DNA from: CAZSVP01 sp964637185
GTDB lineage: Bacteria; Patescibacteriota; Saccharimonadia; CAILAD01; BJGX01
Length of the DNA: 64,000 nucleotides
Direction: 5' to 3'
NCBI GenBank assembly: GCA_964637185.1
Contig: CAZWVB010000001.1
Location: 194,615-258,614, forward strand
Positions 31,122-39,988 of the stretch are shown here, piece by piece. The number at the start of each line of letters is the position of its first letter. The stretch's first letter is position 1. Position numbers and translations under genes: made by a program. The notes under the pieces are model-generated. The model was not told where the DNA came from and ran no database searches. It saw nothing but the letters and a program-made list of their open reading frames with translations.

Positions 31122-32552
31122 GTGAGCCAGGTATTGTATCGCAAGTATCGTAGCCAGGATCTGTCCGACGTGGTCGGCCAGCCCCATATTACCTCTACGC
31201 TCGAGGCAGCCCTCAAAAAGGGTCGGATTGCACACGCCTATCTACTGTGTGGGCCACGTGGTACTGGCAAGACCAGCGTGGCTCGTATATTAGCACGTCG
31301 CATCAATGAATTGCCGGCCGATGCTGATATGTCATCATATCTGGATATTGTAGAGATCGATGCTGCCAGCAATCGTGGTATCGACGAAATCCGAACATTG
31401 CGTGAAGGGGTATCAGCTGCTGCTAGTCAGTTGCGCTACAAGGTCTATATCATAGATGAGGTGCATATGCTGACACGTGAGGCATTCAATGCACTACTTA
31501 AGACTCTCGAGGAGCCGCCGGAGCACGTGGTATTTGTCCTGGCTACTACTGAGGTGCACAAACTACCCGAGACTATCATCTCACGCACTCAACGGTTTGA
31601 TTTTCGAGCCATTGCAGAAACAGATTTGGTGGCGCATCTGCGTAAGATAGCTGATGCCGAGCAAATTGCCATAACCGACGAGGCACTGGTTGGCATTGCC
31701 GCTCTTAGCGCGGGCGGATTTCGTGATGCGATTGGTCTACTGGATCAGTTGTCGGTACTAGACGATGAGATAGGTGCTGATACTGTGGCGGAGTTTTTTG
31801 GTAGGGCCGATGTAGCGACTATCAATCAGCTTTTGGAGCTGGCTTTGTCTGGTGATAGACTGGCTGCATTGGCACTTCTTTCGGATTTGCAATTCAAAGG
31901 TTTTCGTGCAGTTGATGTAACCATACAGCTAATCGAGCAAGTTCATCGCAAGCTGGCCGACAAATCAGTCGACGCGGTAGCACTGGCTCAAGCGGGCGAA
32001 TTATTGCAAAAAGCCATGCAGGATTTCAAGCTAAACGCGCATCCCAGTCTGCCTCTTGAACTGGCTATAGTGCGTATGAACAGCGCCAAGCCATCAACTG
32101 TTTCTGCTCAAGTTCAGCCAACAGCAGTGTCTGCGGATCAGCCAGCCATCAAAACCGATCCCAAAACGGCAGAGCAAGATATGCCTAGCGACGAAGCCGA
32201 TGACAAAAAGCTTGCCAAGGCACTTAGTATGATCAAACACCACAACAATTCTCTATATGCTGTGTTGCGTTCGGCTGAGCTCAGTGTGAGTGGCAACCGT
32301 CTGATGGCCAAGTTCCGATTCAACTTTCATCGGGAGCGACTAGAAGATGGCAGAAATCGTGCTATGGTCGAACAATGTCTCAGTAAGGCTTTTGGCAGAG
32401 CTATGGAAATACACACCAGCCTGCTTCAGACCAAACAAGATGCTGCCCAGCCGCCTGCAGCCAGCACAGTTGCCAGCAAGAAGGAGACTGAAGATGAGCT
32501 GGTAAGCGCTGCCATGTCGATATTCAAAGGGGAGATGATAGATGGCGAGTAA
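31122..32552 (+). CDS. dnaX: DNA polymerase III subunit gamma/tau
   Basis: A 476-aa clamp-loader ATPase. Walker A is GPRGTGKTS, DEVHM is the Walker B/DExH region, sensor 1 is ATTEVHKLPETIISR. The usual Cys4 zinc-binding module between Walker A and EIDAASNRGID is absent: only about 20 residues (ARRINELPADADMSSYLD) join the two. The C-terminus after residue 340 is a poorly conserved tau-like tail. GTG start behind AGGGGAGA. It overlaps dnaB by 11 nt. Confidence 0.94.
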   Translation: MSQVLYRKYRSQDLSDVVGQPHITSTLEAALKKGRIAHAYLLCGPRGTGKTSVARILARRINELPADADMSSYLDIVEIDAASNRGIDEIRTLREGVSAAASQLRYKVYIIDEVHMLTREAFNALLKTLEEPPEHVVFVLATTEVHKLPETIISRTQRFDFRAIAETDLVAHLRKIADAEQIAITDEALVGIAALSAGGFRDAIGLLDQLSVLDDEIGADTVAEFFGRADVATINQLLELALSGDRLAALALLSDLQFKGFRAVDVTIQLIEQVHRKLADKSVDAVALAQAGELLQKAMQDFKLNAHPSLPLELAIVRMNSAKPSTVSAQVQPTAVSADQPAIKTDPKTAEQDMPSDEADDKKLAKALSMIKHHNNSLYAVLRSAELSVSGNRLMAKFRFNFHRERLEDGRNRAMVEQCLSKAFGRAMEIHTSLLQTKQDAAQPPAASTVASKKETEDELVSAAMSIFKGEMIDGE

Positions 32553-33930
32553 CTCACCGGTTAACAAGTCAAAGCCTGAGCAGACCAATCCACTAGCTGC
32601 TACGGCCAAACTGCCCCCACAAAACATCCAAGCCGAGCAGAGCTTGTTGGGTTCGCTGTTGCTTGATCGCGACGCCATCATCAAAGTCGCTGATATAGTG
32701 ACGGCTGAGGATTTCTATGTCGAGAAAAACGCTCTGATCTACGATGCCATTCTCGCGTTATATGAAAAACGCCAACCAGCAGATGTAGTCACTCTGTCGA
32801 ATTATCTAGAGGACAAAAATCAGCTCAAAGACATCGGTGGCGCTAGCTTCTTGACTGATTTGGTCAATAGTGTGCCATCAAGCGCCCACGTGGCCCAGTA
32901 CGCCCAGATAGTCTCTCAAAAAGCTACATTGCGCAGACTACAAACCGCCGCCGCCCAAATTGGTCAAATGGCGTTTGATGAAGGTGATGATCTTGAGAAT
33001 GTACTAGATGAGGCCGAGCAAGCACTTTTCTCGGTAAGCCAAAAACACCACAAACAAAGTTTTACTGCTATCGGAGAGGCATTGGCGGAAAGTTTTGATC
33101 GACTCGATAGTTTGCACAAGGACAAGCAGCAACTACGCGGGGTGCCTACTGGTTTTGCTGGCTTGGACAATCTATTGGCCGGTCTGCAAAAATCCGACCT
33201 GATTATACTGGCTGCTCGCCCCAGCATGGGCAAGACTAGCTTTGCACTCAATATCGCTCAACATGTGGCGGCCAGCGAGGGTATCCCGGTGGGGGTGTTT
33301 AGTCTAGAAATGAGCAAGGAGCAGTTGATCGACCGTATGTTGGCTAGCGAGGCAGGAATTGATAGTTGGAAGCTACGCACGGGCAATCTCGAAGATAGTG
33401 ATTTTGAAAAACTCAACAAGGCGATGGGTGCTCTGGCTGAAGCCCCACTTTACATCGATGATTCACCGATGGCCAATGTGATGGAGATGCGAACTAAGGC
33501 CCGACGGTTACAATCGGAGCACGATTTGGGTTTGATTGTGATCGACTATCTACAGTTGATGAGTGGGCGTCAAAATTATGGCGACAATCGTGTCCAGGAA
33601 ATATCAGAGATATCACGTGGTCTCAAAGGTTTAGCACGTGAACTCGACGTTCCTGTGATAGCGCTATCACAGCTGAGCCGCTCGGTCGAGATGCGATCTC
33701 CCAAAATACCACAGCTGGCTGACCTGAGAGAGTCTGGCAGTATTGAGCAGGATGCTGATGTAGTGATGTTTATTTATCGCGAAGATTATTATGAGAAAGA
33801 TAGTGAGCGCAAAAACGTGGCTGATATATTGGTCAAAAAACATCGCAATGGTCCGACAGGTGAGGTGGAACTATTCTTCCAGCCCGAGCAAATGTTATTC
33901 CGAAGCATTGACCGTATACATAGTAGCTAG
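32542..33930 (+). CDS. dnaB: Replicative DNA helicase
   Basis: A 462-aa DnaB. The N-terminal domain (NIQAEQSLLGSLLLDRDAI) is followed by the RecA-like core with Walker A ARPSMGKTSFALNIA, FSLEMSKEQL, Walker B LIVIDYLQLM and SQLSRSVE. It forms the hexameric helicase at the fork. Translationally coupled to dnaX, a logical but not universal pairing. Confidence 0.96.
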   Translation: MASNSPVNKSKPEQTNPLAATAKLPPQNIQAEQSLLGSLLLDRDAIIKVADIVTAEDFYVEKNALIYDAILALYEKRQPADVVTLSNYLEDKNQLKDIGGASFLTDLVNSVPSSAHVAQYAQIVSQKATLRRLQTAAAQIGQMAFDEGDDLENVLDEAEQALFSVSQKHHKQSFTAIGEALAESFDRLDSLHKDKQQLRGVPTGFAGLDNLLAGLQKSDLIILAARPSMGKTSFALNIAQHVAASEGIPVGVFSLEMSKEQLIDRMLASEAGIDSWKLRTGNLEDSDFEKLNKAMGALAEAPLYIDDSPMANVMEMRTKARRLQSEHDLGLIVIDYLQLMSGRQNYGDNRVQEISEISRGLKGLARELDVPVIALSQLSRSVEMRSPKIPQLADLRESGSIEQDADVVMFIYREDYYEKDSERKNVADILVKKHRNGPTGEVELFFQPEQMLFRSIDRIHSS

Positions 33931-33958
33931 CCAGCAATTATCGGATTGCTGTATACTG

Positions 33959-33964
33959 TATACA
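33959..33964 (+). promoter_or_regulatory. -10 box, leaderless start
   Basis: TATACA ends 8 nt before the ATG at 33973, the start of the glycan operon; no SD is present. Confidence 0.4.
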
Positions 33965-33972
33965 TAAGAATC

Positions 33973-34509
33973 ATGACTAATTTAAAACACCCTCATGCTC
34001 GTCAAGAAGCACTCCAGGTTGGGCGCTTTGGCTTGGTCGGTATACTCAACACCATAGTTGATATAGTAGTGCTCAATGTGCTTGCTGCTACCATACTACC
34101 CAAAAGCTTGATAGTGACACAGTTTGTCATTGCAGGCACAGTAATTACTATTACTGGTGTGGTATTGGCGGGCATCATCTCTGGTACTATAGCAATGATC
34201 AATAGTTTTGTTTTCAATGCTAGATTTACTTTTCGAGATCGACATGTCGATACTAGGCATATTGTGTATTTCTTTGTTATCACTATGTTTGGAGTCTATG
34301 TGATACGTCCGATAGTGCTCAAAATATTTACAGATGTTTGGGTATGGCCCTCTCAGCTGCTTTATCAGATCACAAATGGACTTCGCCTACCTTTTAGCCA
34401 GGACTTTGATCAACGCAATCTTGCATTGTTTGCAGCCATTGGTATCGTGCTTGTGTATAATTATTTGATGTACAAGAAGTTTGTATTCATCCATGAAGAA
34501 GCAAAATAA
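33973..34509 (+). CDS. GtrA family membrane protein
   Basis: A 178-aa protein with four hydrophobic helices, beginning near residue 19 with GRFGLVGILNTIVDIVVLN and containing the inter-helix motif SFVFNARFTF of the GtrA/DPMS family. Such proteins help flip polyprenyl-phosphate sugars. The ATG at 33973 is preferred to an earlier in-frame codon because a -10 box precedes it. First gene of a four-gene envelope-glycan operon whose members overlap. Confidence 0.85.
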   Translation: MTNLKHPHARQEALQVGRFGLVGILNTIVDIVVLNVLAATILPKSLIVTQFVIAGTVITITGVVLAGIISGTIAMINSFVFNARFTFRDRHVDTRHIVYFFVITMFGVYVIRPIVLKIFTDVWVWPSQLLYQITNGLRLPFSQDFDQRNLALFAAIGIVLVYNYLMYKKFVFIHEEAK

Positions 34510-36049
34510 GTTATTACAATCAATACGACCGTACTTACCATGGGTTTGCTTGGCGATCGTTGTATTACTAGCTATTTTTATGCGTTTTTACAAGCTCAAT
34601 AGCTTGCCACCTGGACTTCATCCTGACGAAGCTGCCAATGGCCTGGACATATTTAGGATACTTGAGCACCATGACATCAGAGCTATTTACAATACCAATG
34701 GGCCGCGTGAATCACTCTTTTTCTTTCTACAATCGATCGGTGTGATGCTGTTTGGTAATACGATTTTTGCACTACGGGTAGCACCGGCTGCCCTTGGTGT
34801 GTTGGCAGTTGTAATGGTTTATGTTTTGGCTACCGAGCTATATGGTCGCCGCACCGGCTTGATCGCTTCGTTTTTTATGGCAGTCAACCCCTGGGTAGTA
34901 ATTATCTCTCGCGACGGTTTTCGAGCCAGTTTGGTACCGCTATTTATGGCTACTGTATTGTACAGTTGTGCACGGGCCTACCGTAGCGGTAAGACCACTT
35001 GGTTTGTATTTGCGGCTATCGTAGCTGGTTTGGGCATGTATACTTATACGGCCTATGGGGCATTTTGGCTAGCTTTAGTTGGTTTGATATTGGCGGCAGC
35101 GATCTGGCGTCGTGATTGGTGGAAGTTACATTACCGACAGGTATTGATTAGCGCTGCAGTTTCTCTGGCAATGCTGATACCGCTAATCGTCACAATTGTA
35201 CGTCATCCTGGAGATTCAACTGCACGGGCAGGTGGCACTAGCTTTCTCAATAGTGATCTCAACAAAGGCCAGCCCGTACAAACTTTTGCGCTCAACACTT
35301 ATAAGACAGCTATACAATACAATATTACTGCCGACCAAAACCCCCGGCACAATATTCCAGCCGAACCACTACTCAACATATTTGTAGGCCTCGCTATGCT
35401 AGTCGGTATAGTATTGGCAGCATATTATTTCAAACAGCTGCGCTACGGTGGCATAATATTGGTATTTGCCACAATGCTCATACCGGTGGTGGTTTCGGCC
35501 GAGGGTATACCCCACGCGTTGCGCAGCGTCGGCACAATAGTACCGGTGTTCTTATTGGTTGGCGTTGGCGTCAATTATCTGCTGCAACGCTGGTACAAAA
35601 CATTTCCGGTCAACAATCTTGCAAGAGTGACTGGGCTACTACTGATACTAATACTGATGGGTTTGACAGCTGTACAGGGAGTCAAGGGGTACTTTTGGGC
35701 TTGGGGACAAGATCCGCGTACTTATGCAGCATATTCTGAGGATATGGTGACGATCGCTAACTATCTCAATGGTCATGTCGGTAACAACACCAATTATTTG
35801 GTGGCTGGGGGTTATGGTGCTATGCCGGTGGAATATCTGACGCATAATCACACCAAATATACATTGATCGATTTGGATGGGGTGCGTAATCTACCACTCA
35901 ATGGCGGGCCACGATTGTTTATTGTCCCTGTAGGAGATCAAACGCAAGACGTACTTGATGCCTTGAAAGCCAAATTTCCAAATGCTTCGGTAGCGCCTAT
36001 CAACAGTGGTTTTAGCGGTAAGGTTTTGTTCTATGCCGTCCAAACCTAG
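34493..36049 (+). CDS. GT39-like polyprenyl-sugar glycosyltransferase (1)
   Basis: A 518-aa polytopic protein with about eleven transmembrane helices. The first external loop contains LPPGLHPDEAANGLD, the acidic motif of PMT/ArnT-type (GT39/GT83) enzymes that take sugar from a polyprenyl-phosphate. The C-terminal domain of about 120 residues is extracytoplasmic. ATG 34493 lies 17 nt inside the GtrA gene. The acceptor is unknown. Confidence 0.85.
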   Translation: MKKQNKLLQSIRPYLPWVCLAIVVLLAIFMRFYKLNSLPPGLHPDEAANGLDIFRILEHHDIRAIYNTNGPRESLFFFLQSIGVMLFGNTIFALRVAPAALGVLAVVMVYVLATELYGRRTGLIASFFMAVNPWVVIISRDGFRASLVPLFMATVLYSCARAYRSGKTTWFVFAAIVAGLGMYTYTAYGAFWLALVGLILAAAIWRRDWWKLHYRQVLISAAVSLAMLIPLIVTIVRHPGDSTARAGGTSFLNSDLNKGQPVQTFALNTYKTAIQYNITADQNPRHNIPAEPLLNIFVGLAMLVGIVLAAYYFKQLRYGGIILVFATMLIPVVVSAEGIPHALRSVGTIVPVFLLVGVGVNYLLQRWYKTFPVNNLARVTGLLLILILMGLTAVQGVKGYFWAWGQDPRTYAAYSEDMVTIANYLNGHVGNNTNYLVAGGYGAMPVEYLTHNHTKYTLIDLDGVRNLPLNGGPRLFIVPVGDQTQDVLDALKAKFPNASVAPINSGFSGKVLFYAVQT

Positions 36050-36794
36050 TAGTGTCGATCTGACCATAGTCATACCGACTTACAATGAGGCCAAAGCAAT
36101 TGGCGATACTCTCGATAAGCTGGCTGATTATCTCAAAAATTATCCGTTGAGTGTGGAGGTATTAATAGTGGATTTACATAGTCCAGATAATACAGCCGAA
36201 GTAGCGCAAGGCTATGCCAAAAAGTTTGACAAATTCCATATTATCGATGCCGGCTCAAGGCCCAAGGGAAAGTTTATGAAAGGCAAACAAGTGCAAATGG
36301 GTATGTTGGCCGGCAAAGGTCGCTATGTGTTGTTTATGGATGCTGATTTGGCTACCCCGCTAAAATATTTAGATTCTGTTCGTGTACTTATTGAACAAAG
36401 AAGGCCGGTTGGCATATGCGTGCGCAATCTTGATAAAAGTCACAAAGGTGTGCGGAAGCTGATCTCTGGGTTTGGTAATTTTCTGGTACAACTATTAATA
36501 TTACCAGGCATACCTGACACTCAGTGTGGATTCAAGGTATTCTCACATGATGCCGCACAGAGCGTTTTCCCACGTCAAACTATCAGTAGTTGGGGATTTG
36601 ACATGGAAATATTGGCAATAGCACGCCAACAAGGCTACCCAATAGAGCTTATCCACGTGCCAGACTGGCACAATGAGGAAAAAGGTAGTAAGTTTGGTGG
36701 CTCGCCGCTCAAAGCTGCTATCCAGACCTTTCCTGATATTCTAAAAATCAAATGGGGTATGTTGCGTGGTAAATACAAGAAGGCATCGTCATGA
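36033..36794 (+). CDS. Dolichol-phosphate-mannose-synthase-like GT2
   Basis: A 253-aa GT2 enzyme: LTIVIPTYNEAKAIGDTL at the start, VDLHSPDNT, then the metal-binding DADLATP near residue 105 and SWGFDMEILAIARQ as the acceptor region. It should load a sugar onto polyprenyl phosphate in the cytoplasm, to be used by the GT39-like enzymes on both sides. It overlaps the upstream gene by 17 nt and the downstream gene by 4 nt. Confidence 0.9.
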   Translation: MPSKPSSVDLTIVIPTYNEAKAIGDTLDKLADYLKNYPLSVEVLIVDLHSPDNTAEVAQGYAKKFDKFHIIDAGSRPKGKFMKGKQVQMGMLAGKGRYVLFMDADLATPLKYLDSVRVLIEQRRPVGICVRNLDKSHKGVRKLISGFGNFLVQLLILPGIPDTQCGFKVFSHDAAQSVFPRQTISSWGFDMEILAIARQQGYPIELIHVPDWHNEEKGSKFGGSPLKAAIQTFPDILKIKWGMLRGKYKKASS

Positions 36795-38272
36795 GCCCTA
36801 GACGACGCAAAGTTTTACAACACAGTACCCCACACTGGGTCTATGTTATAGCCATATTACTACTAGCTTTTATAGTTCGATTGATTTTTGTATCCAAAGC
36901 TAGTATTTGGCATGACGAAGGCTTCTCAATCATGCTGGCACAGATGAATCCAGTAGATATATGGCTGCGCACAGCTCGTGATGTACACCCGCCATTTTAT
37001 TATGAGTTATTGGGCGTATGGATGAGGTTATTTGGTAGTAGTGAGGTGATCGTGAGGGCTTTGAGTGTACTAGTTGGGGTCGGTACAGTTGGTGTACTTT
37101 ACCTACTAGTCAAAAGAGTACGTAATTATCATACGGCTTTGATAGCTGCATTATTTGCTGCTGTCGGCCCAATGCTAGTGCGCTACAGCCAAGAGACCAG
37201 GATGTATGCCCTTGAGGGCTTGTTGATGGTCACGGCTCTATACGGTGTAGTTGTGATCATCCAACAACCACAAAAACAGCTTGGCTATTGGTTATACTTC
37301 GTAGCAGTGCTATTGGGCCTGTACACGCACTATTTCACCGTTCTGGTGGTATTGAGTCTATGGCTGTTTGGTCTTTGGCAATGGTTGAGACAGCGACACC
37401 AGCCCTCGGCGCGTTCGATCTTGGAACAGCCCCGTTGGTGGGTGGCCAATGTGGCTGCCGCGGTACTTTTTCTACCATGGCTGCCATCTGCCATTGCTCA
37501 ATTTAGCCGCGGTCAAGGACTTAGCTGGTTGACTCACACTAGCTTGCGTACACCATTTGATTTTGTTTGGCAAATGATCAGTTTTACAGACGGTCGTAGT
37601 CTTAGTGTATTGTATTGGCTAGGCGGGCTGTTGGCTCTAGCAGTGGTTGGCTATGTTTGGATATCTGACCGCAGCAGCCAGCGTTTGTCACGTTTGCTGG
37701 TAGTGTATGTGGTGGTACCCGTTGCTATTGTGATGACGGTTTCATTATTCAAACCAATTTATCACGAACGGTATTTGGTATTTGTAAACCCCGTGTACTA
37801 CGCGCTACTGGCCATTGCTATCAATGAACTTTTGCATCGCAAACGTAATTGGGAGATAGCAGCTGTAACATTGACTGTGGCCCTACTGCTTGTAGGAGTG
37901 CGCAATGTCTATGCTCAGTCCAGCCACCGCATGCGCGAAGTTTTTTCGGTAGTCAACAGCAATGCATTGCCGACAGATAAGTTGATTGCTGGCGAGCTAT
38001 ATACATATTTTGATGGCAGCTATTACAATCATACCGGGCTGCCAATGCAACTGTATACAGGTTTTGGCAGACCCAATGGTTATGGCGAATCAGGTCTTAT
38101 CTATGACCGTAATGTTTATATCGACAGTTGGGCTGGCGTAGCGCCCGGTCGAGTTTGGGTGATTGGCAAGACTGGCGATCAAAAATATTTTGACAATATT
38201 CCAGCCAACTGGCAGCTGGTGGGCACCGAGCAAGATGGCTATAGCGTAGCTCGGCTATATCAGGTAAAATAG
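36791..38272 (+). CDS. GT39-like polyprenyl-sugar glycosyltransferase (2)
   Basis: A 493-aa membrane protein with the PMT_2 pattern: KASIWHDEGFSIM in the first external loop and ARDVHPPFYYELLGVWMRLFG after it, then many helices and a C-terminal external domain. It transfers a sugar from a lipid carrier to an unknown surface acceptor. It shares a 4-nt overlap with the GT2 gene that probably makes the donor. Confidence 0.88.
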   Translation: MSPRRRKVLQHSTPHWVYVIAILLLAFIVRLIFVSKASIWHDEGFSIMLAQMNPVDIWLRTARDVHPPFYYELLGVWMRLFGSSEVIVRALSVLVGVGTVGVLYLLVKRVRNYHTALIAALFAAVGPMLVRYSQETRMYALEGLLMVTALYGVVVIIQQPQKQLGYWLYFVAVLLGLYTHYFTVLVVLSLWLFGLWQWLRQRHQPSARSILEQPRWWVANVAAAVLFLPWLPSAIAQFSRGQGLSWLTHTSLRTPFDFVWQMISFTDGRSLSVLYWLGGLLALAVVGYVWISDRSSQRLSRLLVVYVVVPVAIVMTVSLFKPIYHERYLVFVNPVYYALLAIAINELLHRKRNWEIAAVTLTVALLLVGVRNVYAQSSHRMREVFSVVNSNALPTDKLIAGELYTYFDGSYYNHTGLPMQLYTGFGRPNGYGESGLIYDRNVYIDSWAGVAPGRVWVIGKTGDQKYFDNIPANWQLVGTEQDGYSVARLYQVK

Positions 38273-38365
38273 ATGCAATGTCATTTTCTGGCCAGCAGTG
38301 TTCTAGTAGACGAATAGACTGCGCTCAGGGTGACCATCAATTATTGATTACTTAAGGAGATTGTC

Positions 38366-38668
38366 ATGTTAGACAAAGCTAAATTGGCCGCCAAGGCTCT
38401 CAAATTGCAAAAAGAACTCAAGCGACTCAAGATTGAGACCGAGGCAGGTGATGGGGCTGTGCGAGTTGAGGCTGGTTTGAGTATTAGCCAAGCCAACATG
38501 AGCGTGGAGATAGAGCGCATTCATATCAGTGATGAAGCACTGGAAGATGCCGACCAGCTGAGCCGCTGGATAGTATTGGCAGTCAACAAAGCCAACAAAG
38601 AGATTATGGGCGAGGCAACTACCCGCATGCAGGAAGTAGCTGGCGGCCTTGGCTTGCCAGGTATGTAA
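38366..38668 (+). CDS. YbaB/EbfC family nucleoid-associated protein
   Basis: A 100-aa protein with the YbaB plan: an N-terminal helix (AKLAAKALKLQKELKRLKIE), a central beta-hairpin (VRVEAGLSISQANMSVEIER), and a C-terminal helix ending in GGLGLPGM. It binds DNA as a dimer. AAGGAG precedes the ATG and recR follows after 18 nt, the conserved bacterial arrangement. Confidence 0.88.
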   Translation: MLDKAKLAAKALKLQKELKRLKIETEAGDGAVRVEAGLSISQANMSVEIERIHISDEALEDADQLSRWIVLAVNKANKEIMGEATTRMQEVAGGLGLPGM

Positions 38669-38686
38669 ATGCAGTAAAGGAGGGGG

Positions 38687-39286
38687 ATGGGGTACTCAGT
38701 ACTGCCCAAAAATATCCAAGATCTAATAGACGCGCTTAGCGAGTTGCCATCAATTGGTCCGCGTAGTGCAGAGCGACTGGCTTTCTATATGCTCAAGCGT
38801 GGTGACAACGCCGAGCTTGGTCGCGCCATCAGTGAGTTATCTAGTGGCATCCAGCTATGCTCTCGTTGTCGTAATTATTCCACAGAGCCAATCTGTCCGG
38901 TCTGTGCTGACCCGAGCCGAGACCAGGCCGTGATCTGCGTGGTGAGCCAGCCACTGGATGTTGCGGCAGTAGAAAAGACCGGCCTGTATCGTGGTACCTA
39001 TCATGTATTGCATGGTGCTATTAGTCCAATTGACGGGGTTGGGCCCGAAGACTTGGCAATTGATAGTTTGATCAAAAGGATCGAGAGCGAGGGTCCTGCT
39101 GAGCTTATCCTGGCCACCAATCCCAACTTGGAAGGCGAGACTACGGCATTGTTCATAGTCAAAAAACTTGAGGATACTGACATCAAGCTCACCAAGTTGG
39201 CTCATGGTTTGCCGATGGGTGCGGATCTAGAATATGCTGATCAGCTGACTCTTGGTCGGGCGTTGGCTGGCCGCACCGGCTTCTGA
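38687..39286 (+). CDS. recR: Recombination protein RecR
   Basis: A 199-aa RecR: helix-hairpin-helix (ALSELPSIGPRSAERLAFY), the four-cysteine zinc finger (CSRCRNYSTEPICPVC) and a Toprim domain (VVSQPLDVAAVE, NPNLEGETTA). It works with RecO, encoded at 62.8 kb in this window, to load RecA at gaps. The ATG follows AAAGGAGGGGG. Confidence 0.95.
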   Translation: MGYSVLPKNIQDLIDALSELPSIGPRSAERLAFYMLKRGDNAELGRAISELSSGIQLCSRCRNYSTEPICPVCADPSRDQAVICVVSQPLDVAAVEKTGLYRGTYHVLHGAISPIDGVGPEDLAIDSLIKRIESEGPAELILATNPNLEGETTALFIVKKLEDTDIKLTKLAHGLPMGADLEYADQLTLGRALAGRTGF

Positions 39287-39289
39287 TTA

Positions 39290-39407
39290 AAACCACTATC
39301 TTCTGCAGCGCTCGTCGTTATCAGCTGCGCTACTCATGCATCGTAGGCTGGCTACGATTTACTCCGTTGCTCGCAGATGTCTTGATCGCTTTTGAATATA
39401 GTGGTTT
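39290..39407 (+). ncRNA. Structured 3'-UTR element, copy B
   Basis: It starts 4 nt after the recR stop. Outer stem: AAACCACTAT (39290-39299) with ATAGTGGTTT (39398-39407), perfect. Middle stem: ATCAGC (39320-39325) with GCAGAT (39373-39378), one mismatch. Inner stem: ATCGTAG (39340-39346) with CTACGAT (39352-39358), perfect. Loop and linker blocks match copies A and C. Confidence 0.7.
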
Positions 39408-39427
39408 ATAGAAGGTCGTTTGTACTT

Positions 39428-39433
39428 TATACT
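39428..39433 (+). promoter_or_regulatory. -10 box, leaderless start
   Basis: TATACT ends 8 nt before the ATG at 39442. Confidence 0.5.
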
Positions 39434-39441
39434 TAATAGAT

Positions 39442-39987
39442 ATGAAAGGTTTTGCCAAAGATATACTTTTGATTGACTTTGAATCAACTGGTCTTGATGC
39501 TGCGTACGCCGAGCCAACTCAGCTCGGCGCAATTCTGCTTGACAAGACCAATCTTGAGCAAAAGGATGAATATTTGACATACATCTCAGCCGACCTTTCC
39601 AAGGCTAGTCCAGAAGCTTTGGAGATATCTGGTATTAGCGAACAAGACCTCAAAGGTGCGCCTAGCCAGAAGGATGTAATGCAAGAGTTTTTGGAGCGGT
39701 TTGGAACAGACGTTTTTGTGGCATCCTGGAACTCTATATTGGATCGAGGTTTGCTCAGCAAGATGCTTGAAACTTTAGGCAAAGATATTTTTGCATACGA
39801 CTATCATTATCTAGATGTTTGGCCAATTGCCTATACTCACTTGTGTCAACGGGGCCATGGCGACATTGTTCGGCTTGAGCCAACCCTGCAGTTTTTTGGT
39901 ATGAAAGCCAGGGGCAAGCACAATGCCTTGGAGGATTGTCGCATCACTGCTGAAGTACTACGTAAAGTTTATTTTGCAAAGGACTAG
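39442..39987 (+). CDS. DEDDh 3'-5' exonuclease
   Basis: A 181-aa exonuclease of the DnaQ/RNase T superfamily. Exo I is LLIDFESTGLD (Asp-Glu pair), exo II includes VFVASWNSILDRGLL, exo III is KARGKHNALEDCRITAEVL (His and Asp). It could be a proofreading, RNA-trimming or oligoribonuclease-like enzyme; length and sequence do not decide. The stop is one base before the cysS ATG. Confidence 0.82.
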   Translation: MKGFAKDILLIDFESTGLDAAYAEPTQLGAILLDKTNLEQKDEYLTYISADLSKASPEALEISGISEQDLKGAPSQKDVMQEFLERFGTDVFVASWNSILDRGLLSKMLETLGKDIFAYDYHYLDVWPIAYTHLCQRGHGDIVRLEPTLQFFGMKARGKHNALEDCRITAEVLRKVYFAKD

Positions 39988-39988
39988 T

